Source: Sphaerospermopsis sp. SIO1G1
Lineage (GTDB): Bacteria > Cyanobacteriota > Cyanobacteriia > Cyanobacteriales > Nostocaceae
NCBI GenBank assembly: GCA_010672785.1
Contig: JAAHFX010000001.1
Location: 186,001 to 250,000, forward strand
Length of the DNA: 64,000 nt
Reading direction: 5' to 3'
In this document: positions 8,147-15,819 of the stretch, in pieces
Numbering within the stretch: the stretch's first letter is position 1
Layout of the letters: each line of letters begins with the position of its first letter
Notes under the pieces: model-generated
The model's database searches: none
What the model was told of the DNA's origin: nothing
Seen by the model: the letters and a program-made list of their open reading frames with translations, nothing else
Translations under genes and position numbers: made by a program

Positions 8147-9832
8147 TTACATCGCTAAGGATGCTAATTCTTCCATTGACACCATACCATCATGATCAGC
8201 ATCAAGAGTCTCAAACATCATATTAATTAAACCGCGTTCTTGATTTCCTGTCTTTGCTGCCAGTGCTGTTTGCAACTCCGTTGGAGAAATTTGTCCATCT
8301 TGGTTATAATCTAAATCTAAAAAGGCTTTCTTGACAGCTTCTTCAAGTTCCTCCTTAGAAATATTCCCATCACCATCACTATCCCATTCCTCAAAATTCA
8401 CTAAGGTTCGCCAAGCATTTTTCATGCAAGCTTCTACGATTAAATTTTTGCCCGGAATACATTGTTCTAGAGAGGGAATATTACCCTGATGATTTACATA
8501 ATCCAGTAATGGTGTGACTTCATTTAACCCTGTCAACAGGAATTGATAAATACCTAAATTATAAATTTTGTTAGGGTCAAAAGGAGCATTATTAATGCTA
8601 ACAATTTTCAAACTGGGATAATCTTCAATGATTGTATTCAAATCTGTGTGTAAAAAATTGGGTGCTTCTTGATCCGGTGTACTGCGAGTGAATAAGATTG
8701 CATCTTGCAAAACTTTTCCAGGGACTTTAATAATCGCAATTTCTGTATCAAAAGGCAATTCTTCTAACAAGTCACCATAGGTAAATGATGTACCTTGTTC
8801 ATAGTCACGACTACCTCGAACACATCCTCCTTGCAACATCACAATATCCACATTTTGCAAGCTATTTTTGATGTATGAACACAGAATTGAGGCGACTTTT
8901 TCTGGTTGGAATCGAGTTCTTTTGGAAGACATAGTTTCCTTAACTGGAAAAATTTCTACATCCATCAACGAGCCCAGAAATTTTTGTGTTTTTTCTACAA
9001 ACATTTGGGCTTGGGGATCGGCATCAAAGTGAGTTGCAGGTAATAAATGAACTGCAATATGTACTTGACCATCTACAGTCCACCACACATCTACCACGAC
9101 AACATTTTCAGCATCAGAACCAGCTTTCACAATCATGCTCTGAGCAATTTCTTCAATATAAATTTCGTGTTCGTGACCACCAAGAATTACCGGAACTTTG
9201 CCTGTCAGTTCCTGGGAGGCTTTCATCTGGTGTACTAATTCTCGATCTTCTGCGATAGTTTGATGGGTCAGAGGAATTAACATTGTTGCTTGGTTTTTAC
9301 ACTCAGACCAAGTCTGTTCCAAAGCCTCAAAAATTGGCTGAATTGTTAAGTTGATTCCAGGTCTAAAAATGTCAGTATTATTAGTACAAAATCCTGCAAA
9401 TGCCACCAGATGATTTCCTACTTCTAGAATATCATATTTGGGTAAGGCATTACCAGATGAATCAACAATTGGTAAGTCAGGGATATTGCTATTCAGACAT
9501 TTGCCTTGATAGCTCTTAAACCTTTCGTACAGGACATCTAAATTAACATCAAACTCGTGATTTCCAAAACAAATATAGTCTAAATTTACAACTTGAAGCA
9601 CATCCAACATTGACTTTCCCCCATCCAAGGATGTGAGCAAACAAGGTGAGAGAAAATCACCACTCATAGAAGCAATCACTACCGCATCCTCTGCTGTTTG
9701 TTTTAGGTTTTTAATTACGGTTTCAACATAGGGATAATTTTTAATCTCGTAAACATCATTAATAGATATGATTCTTAAATAAGTGCCTTCTGCATTCCGG
9801 GGTCTGGGTAGATACAAAGGTAAATTAGTCAT
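8147..9832 (-). CDS. metallophosphatase/5'-nucleotidase with C-terminal EF-hands, 561 aa
   Basis: The N-terminal metallophosphoesterase domain has ISINDVYEI, SGDFLSPCLL, CFGNHEFDV and GGHEHE motifs, all expected for 5'-nucleotidase/2',3'-cyclic phosphodiesterase enzymes. The first motif has Tyr where most members have the metal-binding His (NDxH); a subgroup with NDVY is known to me from memory. A 5'-nucleotidase C-terminal domain follows (about residues 290-440). The last 80 residues hold three EF-hand loops, DSDGDGNISKEE, DYNQDGQISPTE and DADHDGMVSMEE, with Asp/Asn/Glu at the calcium positions. The chosen ATG at 9832 has an AAGGA upstream; an ATG at 9880 would add 16 hydrophobic residues and could be a signal-like start. 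It is divergent from the urea transporter, which also carries EF-hands. Confidence 0.85.
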   Translation of the reverse strand: MTNLPLYLPRPRNAEGTYLRIISINDVYEIKNYPYVETVIKNLKQTAEDAVVIASMSGDFLSPCLLTSLDGGKSMLDVLQVVNLDYICFGNHEFDVNLDVLYERFKSYQGKCLNSNIPDLPIVDSSGNALPKYDILEVGNHLVAFAGFCTNNTDIFRPGINLTIQPIFEALEQTWSECKNQATMLIPLTHQTIAEDRELVHQMKASQELTGKVPVILGGHEHEIYIEEIAQSMIVKAGSDAENVVVVDVWWTVDGQVHIAVHLLPATHFDADPQAQMFVEKTQKFLGSLMDVEIFPVKETMSSKRTRFQPEKVASILCSYIKNSLQNVDIVMLQGGCVRGSRDYEQGTSFTYGDLLEELPFDTEIAIIKVPGKVLQDAILFTRSTPDQEAPNFLHTDLNTIIEDYPSLKIVSINNAPFDPNKIYNLGIYQFLLTGLNEVTPLLDYVNHQGNIPSLEQCIPGKNLIVEACMKNAWRTLVNFEEWDSDGDGNISKEELEEAVKKAFLDLDYNQDGQISPTELQTALAAKTGNQERGLINMMFETLDADHDGMVSMEELASLAM

Positions 9833-10141
9833 CGTATTGTGAATCCTTAATGTTATTATTGGAAATATAATAGCTACCATGAAATTAAATATATTATAGG
9901 CTTTTGATTAAAATTTTCAGAAAAATTTACATAAGTAAAAATTTTGTGATTAGACTTTAAATAAGTAAAAATTTTGTGCATATATTGTCTTTGTCTCAAT
10001 ACTTAAGTACCCAAACAAAATTAATTTAACATATTGATTGACAACAAAAATGCCTGTATTTAAGTACCTATTTACTGTTACCTCTTCCATATTCCCTCTC
10101 CTCACTATAAAATTTATTGTGCACAACTACTTAATCAGAAA
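9833..10141. other. divergent promoter region with 18-bp direct repeat
   Basis: Between the 5'-nucleotidase and urea-transporter genes, ATAAGTAAAAATTTTGTG occurs exactly at 9931-9948 and 9961-9978, a period of 30 bases. A TTGACA at 10038-10043 has TAAGTA 17 bases downstream (weak -10). I find no GTA-N8-TAC NtcA site. Confidence 0.55.
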
Positions 10142-11791
10142 ATGAGTGAATCAAATTCAACAGAAAATTTTCATCATCAATCCTTGTCCCTGCAAGAGTT
10201 GCTGGCTAAAATCTTGGATGTTCCAACTCAAAGCTCAACTCGTCGTTCCCTGCCGATTACAGGTACAATGTCTTGGTTAAATGAACAATTAAGACCTGTC
10301 TCTTTTCTAGATGTAATTAATGCCACCTTACGCGGAATTGGTCAGGTTATTTTTTGCAATAATCCCTTAAGTGGATTAATAATTTTAATTGCTATTTTAA
10401 TTCACTCACCTTGGGTGGGAATTTGTGGATTATTAGGCACAATTGCATCCACAATTACAGCAATTCTCCTCAACGTAAATATAAGTGCAATTCGTAATGG
10501 AATTTTCGGCTTCAATGGAACTTTAGTGGGTTTAGCTTTAGGAACATTTGGAGCGTCGGGAAATGGAGAAGGAAATCCTCTCTGGATATTTGCAGTTCTT
10601 ATTTTAGCGTCGTTAACTTCAGTTTTAGCCAATACTCTAGGGATTTGGGTAACAACGCATTTTAAAATTTCAATTTTAGGAATCCCTTTTCATATTGTCA
10701 CTCTGCTCTTTTTAGGAACTGCATTATATATTCCTCAGTCATTATTTGAGTTAGGAAATTCACCACCAACTCCTCCTGTTATTTCATTAGATGGTGTACA
10801 ATTATTATTCTCTTTACCTAAGAGTTTTGGCAGTATCTTTTTTGTGTCAAGTGTGATTCCCAGTTTATTAATTCTGGCATCGGTTTTTCTGTGTTCTCCC
10901 ATTAGTACAGGAATTGGATTAATATCTGCTTTATTGAGTTCACTTGTGGCACTTGTTCTGGAAATTGACTTACAATATGTATATTTGGGATTGTGGGGAT
11001 TCAACTCAGTTTTAACAGCGGTTGCATTGGGTGGAGTCTTTTATGCACCTATTCCTCAGAGTTTGGGAATTGCCTTATTAGCAGCTTTAATTTGTGCCTT
11101 GTTACAAGGTGGATTATTATTCATTTTTGCTCCCACTGGATTACCGATATTAGCTTTAGCATTTACGATTATAACAATCAGTACATTTATAATTTTAAAA
11201 CATTCTATTCCTTCTTTAGTTCCTGTTGCTCTTTATACGATTACTTGTCCAGAAGAACATTACAAACGCTATCGAATTGCTAAAGAAATTATTTCCCGAT
11301 TTAAAGTTCAAATCCAAGCAGCAATACAAGGCAAGCCGAGTTTTTTTCTCGTTCAAAATATCAGTTCTGAACTTAAAGGAGAACTTCGTTATATCTTTAA
11401 TGCCATTGATACTGACAACAGTGGAGCAATTTCAATTTCAGAATTGAGAACCTATTTAATAATTGCCCATAACACTCTTTCTGAGGCTGAAATAAACAAT
11501 TTATTTTCTAGTATTGACCTCGATAGCAGTGGGGAAATTGATTTTGAAGAATTTGGAGAATTAATATTGCGACATCAACGCTTAACCGCTAACTATGATG
11601 AATTCATAAGTTATTTTATTCCCATTGATGAAAACGAAGATGGATTAATCAACTCAGAAGAAATGAACCGAGTTTTACAAAGTGTTGGGGAATTGCCTTT
11701 ATCTCAACAACAAATCAATTTTTTCAAACAGAGAACTGGATCTGATTCTTTAACATGGAATCAATTTATTGATTTATTGCTTATTATTTAA
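10142..11791 (+). CDS. urea transporter fused to C-terminal EF-hand domain, 549 aa
   Basis: Residues about 50-375 are polytopic and match the UT urea-channel family (PF03253 type). Two pseudo-repeated halves are visible: an IRNGIFGFNGTLVGLALG segment and, later, a LGLWGFNSVLTAVALGG segment, which line the urea pore in this family. Residues about 410-549 form an EF-hand region with loops DTDNSGAISISE and DLDSSGEIDFEE and a third, DENEDGLINSEE, each with acidic calcium positions. Typical bacterial UT proteins lack this tail, so calcium may gate or localise the channel. The ATG at 10142 has no strong Shine-Dalgarno sequence. The divergent neighbour is an EF-hand 5'-nucleotidase, supporting a shared scavenging role. 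The family call is firm; calcium control is inference. Confidence 0.87.
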   Translation: MSESNSTENFHHQSLSLQELLAKILDVPTQSSTRRSLPITGTMSWLNEQLRPVSFLDVINATLRGIGQVIFCNNPLSGLIILIAILIHSPWVGICGLLGTIASTITAILLNVNISAIRNGIFGFNGTLVGLALGTFGASGNGEGNPLWIFAVLILASLTSVLANTLGIWVTTHFKISILGIPFHIVTLLFLGTALYIPQSLFELGNSPPTPPVISLDGVQLLFSLPKSFGSIFFVSSVIPSLLILASVFLCSPISTGIGLISALLSSLVALVLEIDLQYVYLGLWGFNSVLTAVALGGVFYAPIPQSLGIALLAALICALLQGGLLFIFAPTGLPILALAFTIITISTFIILKHSIPSLVPVALYTITCPEEHYKRYRIAKEIISRFKVQIQAAIQGKPSFFLVQNISSELKGELRYIFNAIDTDNSGAISISELRTYLIIAHNTLSEAEINNLFSSIDLDSSGEIDFEEFGELILRHQRLTANYDEFISYFIPIDENEDGLINSEEMNRVLQSVGELPLSQQQINFFKQRTGSDSLTWNQFIDLLLII

Positions 11792-11816
11792 GTAAGTCGG
11801 TAAGATTAAACACAAC

Positions 11817-11942
11817 TATAGGACTCCGAGCAGGAATTTTATTTGATTTTTAAAATTATTTGTGGAGATAGGGAGCAGGGAGCAGTCAGGAAGGAATCAA
11901 GATGTACTGATTTATGTTCAAAAATTAAATCATAGTCCTATA
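11817..11942. repeat. short-ended palindromic intergenic element
   Basis: TATAGGAC at 11817-11824 and GTCCTATA at 11935-11942 are exact 8-bp inverted repeats around 110 bases of non-coding sequence containing a GGGAGCAGGGAGCAG tract. It may be a MITE-like element; the arms are short, so chance is possible. Confidence 0.4.
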
Positions 11943-12041
11943 TGTCTAATAATTAGCATCAATTGTCATATTTTCTGATCAAAATCGTACTTTTATCAGC
12001 AATTCACTATAAAATCTAGAATCTGAAGTTATAGAAGCATA

Positions 12042-13433
12042 ATGACAAATTTAACTCCTAATTCTAGTTTCAGTGTGACACTACGCCTACAAATTCCCAA
12101 CCGGGTGGGAATGTTAGCTACAGTGACTCAGGCGATCGCCACCAGTGGCGGCAATTTGGGTAGGATAGATTTAATAGAACAAAGTCGTCAACAATCTATT
12201 CGTGATCTTACCGTTGATGCAGCCAGTACAGAACACGCAGAAAAGATATTTCAGAGCGTCAAAGAATTAAACGATATTACTGTTCTAGATGTATATGATC
12301 GTACATTTAATTTACATCGTGGGGGCAAAATTAGTATTGCCAGTAGAATTCCCTTAAAAAGTGTTTCTGACTTAGCAATGGCCTACACTCCAGGGGTAGG
12401 AAGAGTCTGTAAAGCCATTGCGGAAAATCCCGAAGATGTATACAACTTCACTATTAAACGAAATACTGTTGCCATCGTTACTGACGGTAGTGCAGTTTTA
12501 GGTTTGGGTAACTTAGGTGCAGCAGCAGCTTTACCAGTGATGGAAGGTAAAGCCATGTTATTTAAAGAGTTTGCAGGAATTGATGCTTTTCCCATCTGTT
12601 TAGATACCCAGGATACAGATGAAATTGTCAAAGCTGTCAAAGATATTGCACCTGTATTTGGTGGTGTAAATTTGGAAGATATTGCTGCGCCCCGATGTTT
12701 TGAAATTGAAAAAAGACTGCAATCAGAATTAGACATTCCGATTTTTCATGATGATCAAAATGGAACAGCAATTGTTACCTTAGCTGCATTACTAAATGCT
12801 TTAAAATTAGTACAAAAATCAATTGCAAACATCCGGATTGTTATCAATGGTGCTGGTGCTGCGGGGATAGCAGTTGCTCGTTTACTTCGCAAAGCTGGAG
12901 CAGAACAAATCTGGATGTGTGATTCAAAGGGTATCATCTCCACTAATCGCACGGATATTAACGAAGAAAAACAAGAATTTGCTGTTAAAGCTCAAGGTAC
13001 TCTAGGCGGTGCTACCCAAGGTGCAGATGTATTTATTGGGTTAAGTGGGCCAGGACTTTTAACACCAGAAATGGTCAAAGGTATGACAAAGGATGCCATT
13101 ATCTTTGCAATGGCCAACCCAATCCCAGAAATTCAACCAGAATTAGTACCTCCAAACGTAGTAGTGATGGCTACTGGCCGCAGTGATTATCCCAACCAAA
13201 TTAATAACGTTTTAGCTTTTCCTGGTGTATTCCGTGGGGCGTTAGATTGTCGGGCCAAAATGATTACTACTACAATGTGCTTAGAAGCTGCTAGTGCGAT
13301 CGCTTCTCTCGTCTTACCTACTGATTTGCATAAAGAACATATTATCCCGTCCGTTTTTGATCAGCGTGTTTCTGGTGCTGTTGCTTCTGCTGTGAAACAA
13401 GCTGCTAGGGAAGAAGGTATTGCTCAAGGTTAA
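12042..13433 (+). CDS. NAD(P)-dependent malic enzyme with N-terminal ACT domain, 463 aa
   Basis: The enzyme oxidatively decarboxylates malate to pyruvate and CO2. Residues about 9-85 form an ACT-type regulatory domain (LRLQIPNRVGMLATVTQAI...). The malic domain follows with AYTPGVGRVCKAI, TDGSAVLGLGNLG and KEFAGIDAFPICLDT, then FHDDQNGTAIVTLAALLNAL, and a Rossmann fold with INGAGAAGIAVARLL. Downstream segments such as FAMANPIPEI and NNVLAFPGVFRGALD are also typical. Length suits the short bacterial type plus ACT domain. The ACT domain suggests allosteric control by a small ligand that cannot be named. The ATG at 12042 is the first good start. The gene appears monocistronic. Confidence 0.92.
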   Translation: MTNLTPNSSFSVTLRLQIPNRVGMLATVTQAIATSGGNLGRIDLIEQSRQQSIRDLTVDAASTEHAEKIFQSVKELNDITVLDVYDRTFNLHRGGKISIASRIPLKSVSDLAMAYTPGVGRVCKAIAENPEDVYNFTIKRNTVAIVTDGSAVLGLGNLGAAAALPVMEGKAMLFKEFAGIDAFPICLDTQDTDEIVKAVKDIAPVFGGVNLEDIAAPRCFEIEKRLQSELDIPIFHDDQNGTAIVTLAALLNALKLVQKSIANIRIVINGAGAAGIAVARLLRKAGAEQIWMCDSKGIISTNRTDINEEKQEFAVKAQGTLGGATQGADVFIGLSGPGLLTPEMVKGMTKDAIIFAMANPIPEIQPELVPPNVVVMATGRSDYPNQINNVLAFPGVFRGALDCRAKMITTTMCLEAASAIASLVLPTDLHKEHIIPSVFDQRVSGAVASAVKQAAREEGIAQG

Positions 13434-13455
13434 TCAAAATCAGAACCCACTTAGA

Positions 13456-13541
13456 ACTTACGTGAAATACCTCTTGAACCCTCTTACCTTCGTGTCCTTT
13501 GCGTCCTTCGTGGTTCATGATTCTGTAACTTTTGCATAAGT
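13456..13541. repeat. second copy of the ACTTACG-ended MITE-like element
   Basis: Starts ACTTACGTG (13456-13464) and ends TGCATAAGT (13533-13541), closely parallel in length and internal words to the element at 5392-5479. It lies just downstream of the malic-enzyme stop. Confidence 0.6.
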
Positions 13542-13602
13542 TATGCCACTGCTCAATCTACAGCGGTTTCCAGTGTCATGAAGGTACGTTATTGGCGGGC
13601 AA

Positions 13603-13674
13603 GATGCCCACCCCACACCAGATGCCTACCCCACACCAGATGCCTACCCCACACAAGATGCCCACCCCACAAGA
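13603..13674. repeat. 18-bp tandem repeat, four units
   Basis: Four consecutive 18-base units of the form GATGCCYACCCCACACMA begin at 13603, 13621, 13639 and 13657, the last one diverged at its end. There are no spacers, so it is a minisatellite and not a CRISPR array. Confidence 0.8.
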
Positions 13675-13974
13675 GTTTCATGGTTATGATTTGTACCTCA
13701 TAGCCACGAAATCTGCTGTATCAACCTGAGAATATTACAACAGCAAGGTTTTAGCCATTCTTATTGGCCAAGAGTGCAAAGTTTTTCAGATCAATCAGGT
13801 CAATAACTTTGCATTTTGTTTAAATCCTCAGAAAATTTATTCCTACTTAGATGTCTAAAACTCTTGCCTGTTAATGGTTATCTAGCCCTTGTTGCTAAGG
13901 AAACACTTTTTCAGTCTACCCTACTTAAAGTAGAATCAGAAAAAACTTCAAACCTTTATTATTACTTATTTTTT

Positions 13975-13980
13975 GGAGGT
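13975..13980 (+). promoter_or_regulatory. strong Shine-Dalgarno site pointing to a non-ATG murA start
   Basis: GGAGGT is placed six bases upstream of an in-frame ATT (13987-13989). No ATG, GTG or TTG lies at the right distance, so the site argues for ATT initiation, as known for infC, or for a mutated ATG. Confidence 0.55.
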
Positions 13981-13986
13981 AGGCTT

Positions 13987-15327
13987 ATTAATTCTTCTAG
14001 CGGCTTACCAGATGCAAAGTTGTCACCGCAACCAGACTCCTCAGTCTTACAAATTTGGGGTGGAAAAACTCTGCAAGGTCACGTCAGAATTAGCGGAGCA
14101 AAAAATTCAGCCTTAGTAATTATGGCTGGTACTTTACTTTGCTCAGGAGATTGTCGCATTCGCAATGTTCCTTCATTGGCGGATGTCAAGAAAATGGGAC
14201 AGGTTTTATCAGCTTTGGGTTTGGTATTAAACTTAGAAGGTGACATTTTAGATGTCAATGCCAGAAATATCAGCACATCCAAAGCACCCTATCAACTTGT
14301 TACCCAATTACGAGCCAGCTTTTTTGCCATCGGTCCGATTTTGGCAAGACTGGGAGTAGCACAAATGCCATTACCAGGGGGTTGTGCTATTGGTGCAAGG
14401 CCAGTTGATTTGCACGTTAGAGGACTACAAGCAATGGGGGCTGAAGTGCAAATAGAACATGGTATTTGTAACGCTCATGTTCCGGGTAACAACAATAGGT
14501 TGAAGGGAGCAAAAATTTACTTAGATACTCCTAGTGTTGGTGCGACTGAAACCTTAATGATGGCAGCAACATTAGCTGATGGGGAAACCATCTTAGAAAA
14601 TGCAGCCAGAGAACCAGAAGTAGTTGATTTAGCCAACTTCTGTAATTCGATGGGAGCAAAAATTCAAGGTGCAGGAACAAGTACGATCACCATCCTTGGT
14701 GTTGAGAAGTTACATTCCACTGACTACACAATAATTCCTGATCGGATTGAAACCGGGACTTTTTTATTGGCTGGTGCAATTACACGTTCAGAATTATTAT
14801 TGTCTCCGGTAGCGCCAGAACATCTGATTCCTGTAATTGCTAAACTCCGGGAAATTGGTGTACCTATCACAGAGGAAGGTAAAGATTGTTTACGAGTATC
14901 ACCAACAAAAGAACTCAAAGCGGCAGATATTGATACCTTACCCCATCCAGGTTTTCCCACAGATATGCAAGCGCCGTTTATGGCTTTGTTAACCCTCGCA
15001 GAGGGTGACAGTATTATTAATGAGTCTGTGTTTGAAAACCGTCTCCGTCATGCTTCGGAGTTAAACCGTCTCGGTGCAGATATCCGTGTTAAGGGCAATA
15101 CTGCTTTTGTGCGTGGTGTATCTATGTTATCTGGCGCGCCAGTTATAGGCACAGATTTACGTGCATCTGCGGCTTTAGTCATAGCAGGACTAGCAGCGGA
15201 GGGAAAAACCAGTATTCAAGGATTACATCATTTGGATCGCGGTTATGATCGATTGGATATAAAATTGCAACAATTGGGGGCAAAAATTATGCGTGTCAAT
15301 GAAACTTCAGCAACCCCTAATTCATGA
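13987..15327 (+). CDS. murA: UDP-N-acetylglucosamine 1-carboxyvinyltransferase (MurA)
   Basis: MurA adds enolpyruvate from PEP to UDP-GlcNAc, the first committed peptidoglycan step, in the cytoplasm. Signature stretches include [15 protein letters not shown] near the N-terminus, [18 protein letters not shown] with the catalytic Cys, [17 protein letters not shown], and [13 protein letters not shown] late in the enzyme. The start is unusual. The frame is open from a TTG at 13816, but the first 57 codons after it look non-coding. A strong GGAGGT at 13975-13980 lies six bases before ATT at 13987, giving 446 residues and an N-terminus ([16 protein letters not shown]) that looks native. The alternative TTG at 14020 (no Shine-Dalgarno) would give 435. 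Enzyme identity is firm; the start is tentative. Confidence 0.93.
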   Translation: MNSSSGLPDAKLSPQPDSSVLQIWGGKTLQGHVRISGAKNSALVIMAGTLLCSGDCRIRNVPSLADVKKMGQVLSALGLVLNLEGDILDVNARNISTSKAPYQLVTQLRASFFAIGPILARLGVAQMPLPGGCAIGARPVDLHVRGLQAMGAEVQIEHGICNAHVPGNNNRLKGAKIYLDTPSVGATETLMMAATLADGETILENAAREPEVVDLANFCNSMGAKIQGAGTSTITILGVEKLHSTDYTIIPDRIETGTFLLAGAITRSELLLSPVAPEHLIPVIAKLREIGVPITEEGKDCLRVSPTKELKAADIDTLPHPGFPTDMQAPFMALLTLAEGDSIINESVFENRLRHASELNRLGADIRVKGNTAFVRGVSMLSGAPVIGTDLRASAALVIAGLAAEGKTSIQGLHHLDRGYDRLDIKLQQLGAKIMRVNETSATPNS

Positions 15328-15366
15328 TGTTCAATTGCAGGAATAATATTTAATCCCAATTCTCTG

Positions 15367-15453
15367 TGAAGCTGCATATAATTTTTCCCCCTCCAAACCT
15401 CTCCTTAAGAGGGGAGGTGTCGAAGGCGGTGGGGTTCTTTCTATGCAACTTCA
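15367..15453. repeat. MITE-like element with GA-rich hairpin core
   Basis: TGAAGCTGCATA (15367-15378) pairs imperfectly with TATGCAACTTCA (15442-15453), 11 of 12 positions. The interior carries ACCTCTCC and GGGGAGGT arms around TTAA, a stable hairpin that could also end murA transcription. Confidence 0.55.
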
Positions 15454-15473
15454 TATAGCTGTAGCTAGGTTGC

Positions 15474-15566
15474 TTAGGACATTAGATAGCCTTTAATTGT
15501 CAAGACTGGTAAGGGTTTAGCAGTGCTAAACCCCTACAAATTTATGATTTGATTTTTATGTCCTAA
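15474..15566. repeat. 93-bp MITE-like element with central palindrome
   Basis: TTAGGACAT (15474-15482) and ATGTCCTAA (15558-15566) are exact inverted ends. The centre holds a nine-pair stem, GGGTTTAGC and GCTAAACCC with a three-base loop. Confidence 0.65.
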
Positions 15567-15819
15567 TCCTGGTGAGTATAGCTATATTGATTTGGTATAA
15601 GTATCTACATCTATCTCAAGTTAAGAATTTATGTGTGCTGACGTTGGTAATTTTCGTCATTTTATTTAAAGGATATTTTAAAAGTGCAAGGTTTTTAAGA
15701 TCTCACCTTATAAAATCTTGCACTTTCGGTGAAAATTCCTTCCTTTCTAACTCTCTAAAACTATTCCCTGTTCCCTATTCCCTGAATCTTATTTCATAGC
15801 TTAATTCAGCAATTCCAAT

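Larger units (their letters stand above)
15328..15819. other. 492-base intergenic region with two palindromic elements
   Basis: It lies between convergent murA and the TPR-CHAT gene. It holds the elements at 15367-15453 and 15474-15566, then AT-rich DNA and a CCCTGTTCCCTATTCCC tract near 15765. A 75-codon ORF across 15572-15799 looks like chance. Confidence 0.6.

Noticed and set aside
10061..10070. GTATTTAAGTAC near the urea transporter as an NtcA site
   Set aside because: The spacing is GTA-N6-TAC; NtcA needs GTA-N8-TAC.
13603..13674. Possible CRISPR array
   Set aside because: The 18-bp units are directly adjacent with no spacers, and no cas genes are in the window.
13532..13729. 65-codon ORF with MPTPHQ repeats
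   Set aside because: It is the translation of the 18-bp tandem repeat plus flanking DNA; no ribosome site, and the composition is repeat-driven.
15572..15799. 75-codon ORF in the murA-CHAT gap
   Set aside because: Starts in the end of a MITE-like element, has low-complexity hydrophobic composition and covers a CCCTATTCCC intergenic tract; no family recognised.
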